Positions 1-9,159 of a stretch of 64,000 bases of DNA are shown in pieces. The DNA is taken from the NCBI GenBank assembly GCA_002862125.1, contig PHSP01000003.1:1302001-1366000 (forward strand), written 5' to 3'. The notes under the pieces are model-generated. The model was not told the DNA's origin. It searched no databases and saw only the letters and a program-made list of their open reading frames with translations. Within the stretch, counting starts at the first letter, position 1; the number at the start of each line of letters is the position of its first letter. Both the position numbers and the translations under genes were made by a program. The DNA comes from Methylobacter sp. KS41. GTDB taxonomy: Bacteria; Pseudomonadota; Gammaproteobacteria; Methylococcales; Methylomonadaceae.

Positions 1-2
1 AC

Positions 3-890
3 CCAAAAGCCGTAAAGAATCTGCGCGCTGATCTGGAAAAACAGCTTGGCTGCGCGCGAACTGAATGGGAAACGCCATTATTAAGAGCGATGTTTGCCAC
101 ATTGCTGGATGGAGCAAAATATCACCGCCGCTCGGAAAATCATGAAAGAGTCTGGCTGAGCCTTACCGGGTTTTGTTTGCGGCCCGGATTTGGTTATCCG
201 CTGGATGACTGGCGCGTCGAACAACTCTGGAAACTCTACTCCCAAGGCATACAATTTGTTAATGAAACCCAAAACTGGACGGAATGGTGGACGCTGTGGC
301 GGCGAATTGCCGGTGGTTTGACAGTATCTGCTCAAGAACAGATTTTTACCGATATCGCCAAATTTATAAATCCAGCGGCAGCTAGACAACCCGGCGTTGC
401 CAAACAAATCAAAAATCGCGGTTATGATGATATGGTGCGCCTTGCCGCCGTATTGGAACGGCTGCCCGCCGGCAAAAAAATACAACTGGGCGAGTGGCTG
501 TTGAAACGTCTGCAAAAAGCCAGCGAACCCAGCCAAACCTGGTGGGCTGTAGGACGTATCGGCGCACGGATGCCGTTTCATGGCAGCAGCCACAACGTCA
601 TTTCAGCCGGTATTGTCTCTGAATGGCTGACGCGGATTTTGTCCGAAGATTGGAAAAAAACGCCTCATGCCGGATTTGCCGCTACGCTGATTGCACGCAT
701 GAGCGGCGACAGGGCCCGGGATATTGATGAATCCGTCCGTCAGCAAATCATCGCAAAACTAAAGCTGAATAAAGCCCCCGCATCCTGGATAGACATGGTC
801 GAGCAAGTTAAAGAGCTGGATGAAAAGGAAGAAAAACAGATTTTTGGCGAAGCATTGCCGCCAGGATTAAAACTAATTAATAACGCCTGA
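3..890 (+). CDS. Hsp70-family protein, C-terminal part (5' end outside window)
   Basis: The reading frame is open from the first bases of the window, so this is the 3' part of a longer gene. The visible 295 residues are rich in Trp and Arg (LCLRPGFGYPLDDWRVEQLW-like stretch around residues 55-75) and resemble the C-terminal extension found after the ATPase domain in some large DnaK-related proteins (DUF3731 type). No Hsp70 ATPase motif is visible because that half would lie upstream. It would act as a cytoplasmic ATP-dependent chaperone of unknown clients. A short gap of 19 bases separates it from the next small membrane-protein gene, so the two may share a transcript. The assignment is from resemblance only. 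Confidence 0.5.
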   Translation, partial: PKAVKNLRADLEKQLGCARTEWETPLLRAMFATLLDGAKYHRRSENHERVWLSLTGFCLRPGFGYPLDDWRVEQLWKLYSQGIQFVNETQNWTEWWTLWRRIAGGLTVSAQEQIFTDIAKFINPAAARQPGVAKQIKNRGYDDMVRLAAVLERLPAGKKIQLGEWLLKRLQKASEPSQTWWAVGRIGARMPFHGSSHNVISAGIVSEWLTRILSEDWKKTPHAGFAATLIARMSGDRARDIDESVRQQIIAKLKLNKAPASWIDMVEQVKELDEKEEKQIFGEALPPGLKLINNA

Positions 891-909
891 AGCACACGGG
901 AGGGTAATA

Positions 910-1263
910 ATGAAGTTGATCGGTATTGTCACGATTGCAGGCCTTATCCTGCTTTATTTTATGGATGCAGCGTTCAAATTACAGATGATGAACTGGGAAA
1001 TGTTAATTCATAGCGGCCTCAGGTTTTTTACCGGCTTTATCCTCATTGGAGCAGGGGTTTTTTATGCGCATAAAATCAAATTAAAGTATGCCGTTTATGT
1101 TGTCCTGATTATGGTGTTGGCCGATGACATCATGGATTATTTTAGAAATGTAAACGCTTTCAATTTTGAACTTATGTTTCATGGAATTTATATGCTGCTA
1201 TGGGGTTCCGTAATGGGCTATGTATTCATGAGGCAATTGCAAAATAAAGCTGACAAACAATAA
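910..1263 (+). CDS. Small inner-membrane protein, unknown function
   Basis: A 117-residue protein made almost entirely of hydrophobic segments: about four predicted membrane helices (near residues 3-20, 33-52, 58-75 and 88-107) and a short charged C-terminal tail (KADKQ). The start has a good Shine-Dalgarno sequence (GGGAGGG about 6 bases upstream). It follows the Hsp70-like gene closely and may be co-transcribed. I recognise no family motif. The acidic pair near residue 76 (ADDIMDYF) lies at the membrane edge. No function is proposed. Confidence 0.65.
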   Translation: MKLIGIVTIAGLILLYFMDAAFKLQMMNWEMLIHSGLRFFTGFILIGAGVFYAHKIKLKYAVYVVLIMVLADDIMDYFRNVNAFNFELMFHGIYMLLWGSVMGYVFMRQLQNKADKQ

Positions 1264-1308
1264 CAGGCAGTCATCAGGCAAAATGTAACCCAATCATTAA
1301 GGAATGCG

Positions 1309-2679
1309 ATGAAATACGCTGTAGTAGATGCACAAATTACCCCTGAAGGCCGTCTGGATGTTCTGTCCAAGGCCGAAGTCAATAAACTGTATGATAGAAG
1401 TCAGGGAGGACTCTATCGAATATTCCGTAACTGCTCGCTAGCGGTACTTAATTGCGGCAGCGCCATGGATGACGGCAAGGAGTTGCTGGAGCGTTATCCT
1501 GATTTTGATATTCGTGTTGTTCAGGAGCAGCGGGGAATCAAACTGGAGGTTAAAGGCGCGCCTGCCCATGCCTTCGTGGACGGCAAGATGATTAAAGGGA
1601 TCAATGAGCATCTGTTTGCAGTCCTGCGTGACATTATTTACGTCAGCGACGAGATCAACGATAACCCAAAGTTTAATATGGAATCATCCGACGGCATCAG
1701 CAATGCGGTATTCCATATATTGCGCAATGCCAATATCCTCCGTCCGATGACTACTCCAAATATGGTGGTATGCTGGGGCGGGCATTCCATTAGCCGTAAG
1801 GAATATGAATACACCAAGATAGTCGGGCATGAAATGGGGCTGCGCGGTTTGGATATTTGTACCGGATGCGGGCCGGGCGCGATGAAAGGACCCATGAAGG
1901 GAGCAACGATCGGGCATTCCAAACAGCGTATTAAAAACGGCCAATATCTGGGTATCAGCGAGCCTGGCATTATTGCCGCTGAGTCACCCAATCCCATAGT
2001 CAATGATCTGGTTATTTTGCCCGATATTGAAAAACGCCTGGAAGCGTTCGTCCGCACCGGGCATGGCATCGCGGTGTTTCCCGGCGGCGCGGGCACGGCG
2101 GAAGAAATCCTTTATATACTAGGCATACTGTTGCATCCTGATAACAAAGACATGCCATTTCCGCTTATTTTTACAGGGCCTGAAAGTTCCGGGGATTACT
2201 TTTTGGAGATCGATCAGTTTATAGCCGGTACCTTAGGCAAGGATGCGCAGCAGCGGTACCGGATCATTATCGATGACCCGGTACAGGTAGCCCGAGAAAT
2301 GCTGGCGGGAATCAAGCAGGTGCGCGCTTTTCGCAAGGAAAAGGGCGATGCTTATTATTTCAACTGGTTGCTGAAAATCGATCAGGTGTTTCAGCAACCC
2401 TTTGCGCCCACTCATGAAAACATGAGCAATCTGGCTTTGCACAAGAATCAGGAAAATCACCTGCTGGCCGCTAATCTGCGCAGGGCTTTTTCCGGCATCG
2501 TGGCCGGTAATGTCAAGGACGAGGGCATCCGCGCCATAGAGCAATACGGTCATTTCGAAATTCACGGCGATGCCGGTATCATGAAGCTGATGGATTCTTT
2601 ATTGGCCTCTTTTGTCACCCAGCACCGTATGAAGCTGCCGGGAAAAAAATATACGCCCTGTTACCGGATCATTACCTGA
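1309..2679 (+). CDS. ppnN: Pyrimidine/purine nucleotide 5'-monophosphate nucleosidase (LOG family)
   Basis: 456 residues, the usual length for PpnN (YgdH). The LOG/lysine-decarboxylase-like fold is marked by the glycine-rich CTGCGPGAMKGPMKGA stretch (about residues 185-200) and by the signature PGGAGTAEE near residue 260, which holds the catalytic glutamate. The enzyme cleaves nucleoside monophosphates to free base and ribose 5-phosphate; in Escherichia coli it responds to (p)ppGpp and adjusts nucleotide pools. N- and C-terminal extensions beyond the LOG core match the long subfamily. Shine-Dalgarno AAGGAA lies 6 bases before the ATG. It sits before topB, 56 bases away, without an obvious terminator between them. 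Confidence 0.9.
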   Translation: MKYAVVDAQITPEGRLDVLSKAEVNKLYDRSQGGLYRIFRNCSLAVLNCGSAMDDGKELLERYPDFDIRVVQEQRGIKLEVKGAPAHAFVDGKMIKGINEHLFAVLRDIIYVSDEINDNPKFNMESSDGISNAVFHILRNANILRPMTTPNMVVCWGGHSISRKEYEYTKIVGHEMGLRGLDICTGCGPGAMKGPMKGATIGHSKQRIKNGQYLGISEPGIIAAESPNPIVNDLVILPDIEKRLEAFVRTGHGIAVFPGGAGTAEEILYILGILLHPDNKDMPFPLIFTGPESSGDYFLEIDQFIAGTLGKDAQQRYRIIIDDPVQVAREMLAGIKQVRAFRKEKGDAYYFNWLLKIDQVFQQPFAPTHENMSNLALHKNQENHLLAANLRRAFSGIVAGNVKDEGIRAIEQYGHFEIHGDAGIMKLMDSLLASFVTQHRMKLPGKKYTPCYRIIT

Positions 2680-2735
2680 TGCCGGATAAAAACGGTGAAA
2701 GCCGGGTATGCGTCGCATGCAACTAACGCAACATC

Positions 2736-5060
2736 ATGAAAGTCGTTCTGACCGAAAAGCCTTCAGTCGCGCGTGACATAGCCAAATGCCTAAACATAAA
2801 TAACAAACGCGATGGTTATTTTGAGGGCAATGGTTATCAAATTATCTGGGCGTTCGGTCATCTGGTCGAATTAAAAGAGCCCGATGAATACCATTCCGAA
2901 TGGAAACGCTGGTCCCTGGAGTCCCTGCCCATCATTCCGGAACAATTTGGCCTGAAAGCGCGCGGTGATGAGTCAGCGCAAAAACAATTAAATACCATCA
3001 AGCGTTTGTTCAAGACAGCGGACGAAATCATCTGCGCCACCGATGCGGGCAGGGAAGGGGAGCTGATTTTCAGATATATTTTGTCCTGGACCGGGCGCCT
3101 GCAAAAACCGTTTAAACGCCTGTGGATCAGTTCGTTGACCGATGAAGCCATACGCAAGGGTTTTGCCCAATTACAGGATGGCAAGGTCTTTGATGGACTT
3201 TACCGGGCCGCCAAATGCCGCAGCGAATCGGACTGGATAGTCGGCTTGAATGCGACCCGGCTGTATACCCTCAAGTTTGGCAGGCAAGGCGCGTTATGGA
3301 CGATAGGCCGCGTGCAAACGCCCGTGCTTGCGCTGATTGTGCAAAAAGACCTGGACATTGCCCGATTTATTCCCAAGGATTTTTGGGAGCTGCATACATG
3401 CTACAGAGAGGCCGATTTCCAATATGCCGGCGGGCGATTTGATCAAAAATCTGATGCCGAAGCAATGTTAAGCCAAATTGAAGGGCATGATTTTGAGATC
3501 ACTTCCGTTAAGGGTAAGCGTGAACTGGTCAATCCGCCGTTATTGTATGATTTGACCGATTTGCAGAAAGACATGAGCATTCGTTATGGCTTCACCGCCG
3601 ATCAAACGTTAACGTGCGCCCAGCAGTTATACGAGAAAAAACATGTCACTTATCCACGCACGGACAGCCGTTGTTTAACCAACGATATGAAGCCAGGCAT
3701 GAAACCCTTGCTGGAAAAACTGAACCAGCATTTCGCGCCGCAGATAGCAATGCTGGAGCTGGATAAGCTGCAACTGGTCAGCCGCTATTTTAATGACGCC
3801 AAAGTAAGCGACCATCATGCCATCATTCCCACGACGACATTGCCGGGGTCTTTAGCCAATGACGAAGCCAGGGTTTATGAAGCCATAGTCTTGCGATTTA
3901 TTGCGGCTTTTTATCCGCCTTGCGTCAAGCAGATCACCACTGTTTTGGGTGAAACCCGGCAGATAAAATTTAAAACTACCGGCACGATTATCGAAGCGCC
4001 CGGCTGGCAGGTATTGTATAAAAATGATTCATCCGGTCAATCCGGTAACGAAACAAAAATCCTGCCCAATTTTATACAGGGCGAAACAGGGCCGCATCAG
4101 CCCTCTATTAGTCAGGGAAAAACCACGCCGCCGAAAGCGTATAACGAAGCCAGTTTATTGAGCATGATGGAGTCAGCCGGGAAAACCTGTGATGACGAAG
4201 AGCTCAAGGAAGCATTAAAAGAAAAAGGACTCGGGACTCCCGCGACCAGGGCCTCGATTATTGAAGTGCTCATCAAACGCAATTATATCCAAAGGCAAAA
4301 GAAGTTGTTGCTCAGCACTGAATCAGGGCGGCATCTCATCTCAATAATCGCCGATGAGCGCTTGAAGTCGGCGGCAATGACCGGCGAATGGGAGGCCAAG
4401 CTCAAAAAAATAGAGCGCAACGCTTATGATCCCGATCAGTTTATGGCCGAGATTATTGAATTTACCCAAAAAATAACAGAGGTATCGGGCAAGCCGCTTT
4501 ATGACGGCGGCAAGTTAGGCGGCTGCCCCGTTTGCGGACAGTCCATTATTGAGGGAAAGAAAGGTTACGGTTGCAGCGCCTGGAAAACCGGCTGCAAATT
4601 CGTGTTATGGAAGCAGGTTTATGGCGTAAAAATCAGCCGGGAAATGGCATGCCAATTATTGCAAAATCACCAAACCCTGAACGCTTATGCCATCAAGGTA
4701 AATGATGAAGTTTTTAATGCGCAACTCACCTTAAACGCACAGGGCGAGTTAGGTTATAACAAACAACCCGCTCAACAAATACCTGAGGCAGCGCATGCCA
4801 TCGCCGGCTGCCCGCTGTGTAACGGCAAGATTATCGAAACGCCCAAAGCCTACAGTTGCAGCGAATGGCGCAACGGCTGTAAAGCGGTCATCTGGAAGAC
4901 TATCGCGCATAAAAAAATTACGCTTGCCATGGCTAGAAAATTATTAAGCAATGGTGAAACCGGCGTGCTGAAAGGTTTTAAATCGGCTAAAGGCGCCGAG
5001 TTTGAAGCCAACCTGAAGCTTGTAGACGGTAAGGTTGAAATGGACTTTGCCGGCCGCTGA
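2736..5060 (+). CDS. topB: DNA topoisomerase III (type IA)
   Basis: 774 residues. The N-terminal Toprim domain begins TEKPSVARDIA and carries TDAGREGELI with the metal-binding acidic residues near residue 100. The catalytic tyrosine lies in the motif TYPRTDS near residue 310. A later conserved block reads GLGTPATRASIIEVL. The C-terminus has two copies of a zinc-ribbon-like domain, each with a CPxC pair followed by further cysteines (about residues 603-640 and 690-730), used for single-strand DNA binding. It relaxes and decatenates DNA. The pairing with ssb immediately downstream is common both in chromosomes and in conjugative elements, so membership of an old integrated element cannot be excluded. 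Confidence 0.95.
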   Translation: MKVVLTEKPSVARDIAKCLNINNKRDGYFEGNGYQIIWAFGHLVELKEPDEYHSEWKRWSLESLPIIPEQFGLKARGDESAQKQLNTIKRLFKTADEIICATDAGREGELIFRYILSWTGRLQKPFKRLWISSLTDEAIRKGFAQLQDGKVFDGLYRAAKCRSESDWIVGLNATRLYTLKFGRQGALWTIGRVQTPVLALIVQKDLDIARFIPKDFWELHTCYREADFQYAGGRFDQKSDAEAMLSQIEGHDFEITSVKGKRELVNPPLLYDLTDLQKDMSIRYGFTADQTLTCAQQLYEKKHVTYPRTDSRCLTNDMKPGMKPLLEKLNQHFAPQIAMLELDKLQLVSRYFNDAKVSDHHAIIPTTTLPGSLANDEARVYEAIVLRFIAAFYPPCVKQITTVLGETRQIKFKTTGTIIEAPGWQVLYKNDSSGQSGNETKILPNFIQGETGPHQPSISQGKTTPPKAYNEASLLSMMESAGKTCDDEELKEALKEKGLGTPATRASIIEVLIKRNYIQRQKKLLLSTESGRHLISIIADERLKSAAMTGEWEAKLKKIERNAYDPDQFMAEIIEFTQKITEVSGKPLYDGGKLGGCPVCGQSIIEGKKGYGCSAWKTGCKFVLWKQVYGVKISREMACQLLQNHQTLNAYAIKVNDEVFNAQLTLNAQGELGYNKQPAQQIPEAAHAIAGCPLCNGKIIETPKAYSCSEWRNGCKAVIWKTIAHKKITLAMARKLLSNGETGVLKGFKSAKGAEFEANLKLVDGKVEMDFAGR

Positions 5061-5129
5061 CTTTTTCTTTGGACGGAAGTCAAAAGCAAACGATAATAGC
5101 AACATTGTTTAACCAACCATGAGATAAAA

Positions 5130-5564
5130 ATGAGCAACGTTTTCAGTTTTACCGGCGCCGTGGGCAGAGATGCCGAAGTCAGATACGCGCCGTCCGGTCT
5201 GGCAGTATTGAGTTTTACCGTAGCCAACAATATCGGTTTCGGCGACAAGCAGCAAACGCTATGGATACAAGTCACGTTATTTGGCAAGCGTGCCGAAGGT
5301 CAGCTGCAAAACTACCTGAAAAAAGGTCAGCAGGTATTTGTATCCGGTGAGTTGACGCAACGCGAATATCAGGCAAAAGACGGCACGACTAAAACCAGCC
5401 TGGATCTTAACGCCAATATCATCGATTTGATCGGCAAGAAAAACGAATCCGGCCAGCCGCAACAAAACTATCAACCTTCCGGAGTGCGAGAACAAAGACC
5501 ATCCCGGCAAGATGCCAGCCACGATAATTTTGATGCGCCCTATGATGACGATATTCCTTTCTGA
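5130..5564 (+). CDS. ssb: Single-stranded DNA-binding protein
   Basis: 144 residues with one OB fold in the first 105 residues (NVFSFTGAVGRDAEVRYAPSG start, later GKRAEGQLQNYLKKGQQVFVSGEL), a Gln/Pro-rich linker, and the acidic tail DDDIPF that recruits partner proteins in the SSB family. It coats single-stranded DNA during replication and repair. It is short compared with the about 180-residue E. coli protein, mostly because the linker is short. It lies 69 bases after topB, in the same direction, and probably shares its transcript; such topB-ssb pairs fit a role with topoisomerase III in resolving DNA. Confidence 0.92.
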   Translation: MSNVFSFTGAVGRDAEVRYAPSGLAVLSFTVANNIGFGDKQQTLWIQVTLFGKRAEGQLQNYLKKGQQVFVSGELTQREYQAKDGTTKTSLDLNANIIDLIGKKNESGQPQQNYQPSGVREQRPSRQDASHDNFDAPYDDDIPF

Positions 5565-5639
5565 AGGACTCCAAATATAAAACGTGGATTCACCTGCGTT
5601 GTTATCGCCTGAACCGGATAAATAAAATAAACGGAATTC

Positions 5640-7742
5640 ATGAATAAAGACCAACTCAAAAAGCTGGAAGCCGATTTATGGAGCGCGGCCGACAAGCTGC
5701 GCGCCAATTCCGACCTGAAGTCCAGCGAATACGCAACGCCAGTGCTGGGGCTGATCTTCCTCAAGTTCGCCGACAACAACTACCGCCGCTTTGAGACCGA
5801 AATTCACGCCGAGTACACGAAACTCAAAGGCACGCGGCGCGAGCAGAAAATCTCCGACATTGCCATCGAGAAGTGCGGGTTTTACTTGCCCGGCCATGCG
5901 CGCTACGAGCATCTGCTGAATCTGCCGGAAGAGAAGAACATCGCCAAGGCGCTCAAGGAGGCGATGAAGGCCATCGAGGAATACAAGCCCGAGCTCGAAG
6001 GCGTGCTGCCCAAGGACGAATATGCCGCGTTGACGCGCACCGACAAGACCATCCCGCAGCAGTTGCTGCGCACCTTCGCCGACATTCCCGCCGATGCCGC
6101 CGGCGATTTGTTCGGGCAGATTTACGAATATTTCTTGTCCGAATTCGCGCGTAGCGAAGGCCAGAAAGGCGGCGAGTTTTTCACGCCGCGTTCCGTGGTG
6201 CGCCTGATGGTCGAGATCATCGAGCCGCACGGCGGCAAGGTGTTCGATCCCGCCTGCGGCTCCGGCGGCATGTTTGTGCAGTCTGCCCAGTTCATCGCGG
6301 AACACCGCAAGGAACTGAAAGGCTCGGAGAGCGGCGTGTACGTCTGCGGCCAGGAAAAAACGCGCGATACCGTCAACCTCGCCAAGATGAACCTCGCGGT
6401 CAACGGCCTGCGCGGCGAAATCAAGCAGGCCAACACCTACTACGAAGACCCGTACCGGAGTTTCGGCGCATTCGATTACGTGCTCGCCAATCCCCCGTTC
6501 AACGTCGACGACGTGAGTCTGTCCAGCGTGGAGAAGGATCAGCGCTTCAACACCTACGGCATCCCGCGCAACAAATCGAAAGTGAAGAAAGCCGACGAAG
6601 GCAAGGAAACCGTGCCCAACGGCAACTACCTGTGGATCAACCTGTTCGCCACCTCGCTCAAAGCGCAAGGCCGCGCCGCGCTGGTCATGGCGAATTCCGC
6701 ATCCGATGCGCGCCACTCCGAAGCCGATATCCGCAAGACGCTGATCGAGCAAAACCTCATCTACGCCATGCTCACGTTGCCCTCGAACATGTTCTATACC
6801 GTCACGCTCCCGGCCACGCTGTGGTTCTTCGACAAGGCCAAGGCAGACGACAACATCCTGTTCATCGACGCGCGCAACATCTACACCCAGATAGACCGCG
6901 CCCACCGCGAATTCAGCGAAGAGCACATCCGGAACATCGCGATCATCAGCCAGTTGCACAAGGGGCGTCGCGACAAATTCGTGCAACTCATAGACCGCTA
7001 TTTCGCGGCGGGCATGGAACGGATGGTCGAGAACAAAACCAGGGTCGAACCCGTCTCCGCGCAATTGCTCGAAGTGCTGGATGACGCGGGCGGCAAACAG
7101 GCCGTCGGCGAACTGGTGCGGCAATGGGCGGGGCTGGCCAAACTCAAAACCCGTTATGCGCAATACCTCGATCAATTCCCCCTCGCCCCCGGCACGGGGG
7201 AGAGGGCCGGGGAGAGGGGGCAAGCCACTATCGAACAGAACAACAAGGCGCAGCAGCAATTGCGCGAGGCGTTCGATCCCTTCTTCGCCGCGCTGCATGA
7301 AGGCTTGAAGCATTTGGACAAGATCGTGCGACAGCACGAGAAGCAACAGGCCGTGCAGGCGCAGGCCGATGGTAAACGTGCCGCGACCGACCGCAAGACC
7401 AATGCGCTCAAAGGCGCGCTGGAGGAATTGCACATGGAAGTGAAGAACGCCGAAATCTTCTACCAGCACATTCACTGGTTGCAGCAGCGTTTCCCCAAGG
7501 CGGAATATGAAGATGTCACCGGCCTGTGCAAACTCGCCAGCCCTGCGGACTTGAAAGAGCAGGACTACTCGCTGAATGCGGGACGTTATGTCGGCGTGGT
7601 GATTGAAGAGGACGGCAAGACGGAGGAAGAATTTGTTGAAGAAATTCTTCAACTCACAGATGAAATCGAAAACTTGAATAAACTTGCACGAACTTTCGAA
7701 AATATCATCCGTGTAAATGTAAATGAGATGGTAGGCGAATGA
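5640..7742 (+). CDS. hsdM: Type I restriction-modification system, methyltransferase subunit M
   Basis: 700 residues, N6-adenine methyltransferase of type I systems. The N-terminal helical domain (HsdM_N) is followed by the SAM-binding motif FDPACGSGGMF (about residue 202) and the catalytic motif NPPF (about residue 283). The C-terminal third is a long charged helical region that contacts the specificity subunit. An oddity is a GC-rich repeat carried in frame within this region (7178-7220; residues reading LAPGTGERAGERG), which looks inserted. The gene overlaps hsdS by four bases (ATGA), so the two are translated together. Base composition is more GC-rich than the flanking genes, consistent with acquisition by transfer. 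Confidence 0.93.
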   Translation: MNKDQLKKLEADLWSAADKLRANSDLKSSEYATPVLGLIFLKFADNNYRRFETEIHAEYTKLKGTRREQKISDIAIEKCGFYLPGHARYEHLLNLPEEKNIAKALKEAMKAIEEYKPELEGVLPKDEYAALTRTDKTIPQQLLRTFADIPADAAGDLFGQIYEYFLSEFARSEGQKGGEFFTPRSVVRLMVEIIEPHGGKVFDPACGSGGMFVQSAQFIAEHRKELKGSESGVYVCGQEKTRDTVNLAKMNLAVNGLRGEIKQANTYYEDPYRSFGAFDYVLANPPFNVDDVSLSSVEKDQRFNTYGIPRNKSKVKKADEGKETVPNGNYLWINLFATSLKAQGRAALVMANSASDARHSEADIRKTLIEQNLIYAMLTLPSNMFYTVTLPATLWFFDKAKADDNILFIDARNIYTQIDRAHREFSEEHIRNIAIISQLHKGRRDKFVQLIDRYFAAGMERMVENKTRVEPVSAQLLEVLDDAGGKQAVGELVRQWAGLAKLKTRYAQYLDQFPLAPGTGERAGERGQATIEQNNKAQQQLREAFDPFFAALHEGLKHLDKIVRQHEKQQAVQAQADGKRAATDRKTNALKGALEELHMEVKNAEIFYQHIHWLQQRFPKAEYEDVTGLCKLASPADLKEQDYSLNAGRYVGVVIEEDGKTEEEFVEEILQLTDEIENLNKLARTFENIIRVNVNEMVGE
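7178..7220 (+). repeat. GC-rich in-frame dispersed repeat inside hsdM
   Basis: About 43 bases of C-rich then G-rich sequence (cccctcgcccccggcacggg at the left end) form an imperfect palindrome and encode a low-complexity Gly/Arg/Glu/Pro stretch. It resembles the short dispersed elements found scattered in many proteobacterial genomes, which sometimes insert in frame in surface-exposed protein loops. Copy number in the genome cannot be seen from this window. Confidence 0.5.
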
Positions 7743-8908
7743 TTTTCCGAGAAGACATCTTCGATAATTTTATTCGATTGAATAGGGGGTTTGATCTTCC
7801 TGATGCAAACCTTGTCGAAGGCCACTATCCCGTTGTCGCAAGTACATCCATCAAGGCGTATCACAAAGAAAGTCGTGTCAAAGGGCCTGGCGTTGTTACT
7901 GGTCGCTCAGGCTCACTTGGTAAGGTTTTGTATGTTTCGGGTGACTATTGGCCGCTCAATACTGCGCTTTATGTGAAAGACTTTAAGGGAAATCATCCAA
8001 AGTTCGTTTTCTATTTTCTTCAGCAGATGCATTTGGAAAATTTCAATTCCGGTGCGGGTGTGCCAACGTTAAATCAGAACCATCTTCACAAACTTAAAAT
8101 TCAAATTCCCGAACTAATCGTTCAAAAGAAAATCGCGGCGGTTCTCTCGGCGTATGACGAGCTGATAGAGAACAACCAGCGGCGCATCTCGCTGCTGGAA
8201 AAGATGGCCGAAGAAATCTACCGCGAATGGTTCGTCCGCCTGCGCTTCCCCGGTCACGAGAAGGTAAAGAAAGTCAAAGGCATACCTAACGGATGGGAGG
8301 TACGAACGCTTGCCAGTTTTGTAAGCGAGATTAAGAAGGGTGTAAAAAAGAAAAATCTGTCTGATGACGAAATATATATTGGTTTAGAGCACATCCCTCG
8401 GCGCTCAATTTCTATTAAGGAATGGGCAACAGCAGATACGGTAGATAGCGACAAGCTGTTGTTTCAAGAAAGGGACATCTTATTCTGCAAAATCCGTCCT
8501 TATTTGCATAAGGTTGCTCTTTCGCATGTTGCGGGCGCATGTTCATCGGACACGATTGTCATTCGACCCAAGAACAAGATTTACGAAGGCTATCTTTTGT
8601 TTACAGTTTTCAGCGATACATTCATTGAGCTTGCGACTGTCGCATCCAAGGGAACGAAGATGCCGCGTGCTGATTGGGGATTCCTCAAGAAGCTTGAACT
8701 AGCCGTTCCAAACGCGCAATTGCTTGAAGCATATCAAGCGCAGTTCGATATTCTGTTTGAACAAATCGTAAACCTACTTCGAGAAAACGAAGTATTAAAA
8801 ACTTCAAGAGAGTTACTTCTCCCCCGCCTCATCTCCGGCAAACTCTCCGTCGAAAATCTCGACATCCAGTTTCCGCCCGGCATGGAGGAATTTGCCCATG
8901 AGCATTGA
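7739..8908 (+). CDS. hsdS: Type I restriction-modification system, specificity subunit S
   Basis: 389 residues with the usual two target-recognition domains. Each is followed by a conserved helical spacer: the central one reads KKIAAVLSAYDELIENNQRR (about residues 130-149) and the distal one ends LLLPRLISGKLSVENL. The subunit selects the bipartite DNA target for both methylation and cleavage. The ATG overlaps the hsdM stop codon. The recognition domains (7740-8110 and 8290-8720) are visibly more AT-rich than the spacers, the usual sign of domain exchange. Target sequence cannot be predicted by eye. Confidence 0.93.
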   Translation: MIFREDIFDNFIRLNRGFDLPDANLVEGHYPVVASTSIKAYHKESRVKGPGVVTGRSGSLGKVLYVSGDYWPLNTALYVKDFKGNHPKFVFYFLQQMHLENFNSGAGVPTLNQNHLHKLKIQIPELIVQKKIAAVLSAYDELIENNQRRISLLEKMAEEIYREWFVRLRFPGHEKVKKVKGIPNGWEVRTLASFVSEIKKGVKKKNLSDDEIYIGLEHIPRRSISIKEWATADTVDSDKLLFQERDILFCKIRPYLHKVALSHVAGACSSDTIVIRPKNKIYEGYLLFTVFSDTFIELATVASKGTKMPRADWGFLKKLELAVPNAQLLEAYQAQFDILFEQIVNLLRENEVLKTSRELLLPRLISGKLSVENLDIQFPPGMEEFAHEH

Positions 8909-8914
8909 TGATAT

Positions 8915-8950
8915 AAAAAGCTACGCACTGCGTAGCCTATGTTTTCCGTC
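8915..8950 (+). terminator. Hairpin after hsdS, possible terminator
   Basis: Arms GCTACGC (8920-8926) and GCGTAGC (8930-8936) with a 3-base loop, followed by TATGTTTT. The stem is strong but the U-tract is poor, so it could be a weak terminator that separates hsdMS from the downstream element and hsdR. Confidence 0.4.
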
Positions 8951-8968
8951 GATCATGGAGGATCGCTC

Positions 8969-9058
8969 ATGAAGTTTGAAACATTCAAAGCCGGTGTGTG
9001 GCGGCAGCGGGGGCGTACTTATGCGTTTGATCGTTACCTACGCTTGTTCTTTAGTTAA
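8969..9058 (+). CDS. Small ORF (29 aa) with strong ribosome binding site, possibly a gene remnant
   Basis: A 29-codon ORF (MKFETFKAGVWRQRG start) lies 60 bases after hsdS and has a consensus Shine-Dalgarno GGAGG 7 bases before its ATG. The stop codon falls on the TAGTTA direct repeat that borders the element at 9058. The start resembles the N-terminus of some Fic-family proteins, which are often carried between type I subunit genes, but this is a weak resemblance. It is most likely the 5' stub of a gene lost from this locus; a small functional peptide is possible. Confidence 0.3.
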   Translation: MKFETFKAGVWRQRGRTYAFDRYLRLFFS

Positions 9059-9159
9059 CTGATGTTACGAACAGATAGTTTTTGTCTTGTTTGTCGCGTT
9101 GCATGGATGGAGTGCGTAAATGCACTCAATTCGCGGCGCAGCGTGCCGTTAACTGCATT

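Noticed and set aside
5130-5564. Treating topB-ssb as proof of an integrated conjugative element at 1-13 kb.
   Set aside because: The pair also occurs in ordinary chromosomes, and no integrase, relaxase or attachment repeat was found nearby.
5676-7652. 658-codon open frame on the minus strand across hsdM.
   Set aside because: It is the antisense shadow of a GC-rich gene; its composition is low-complexity and the plus strand has all methyltransferase motifs.
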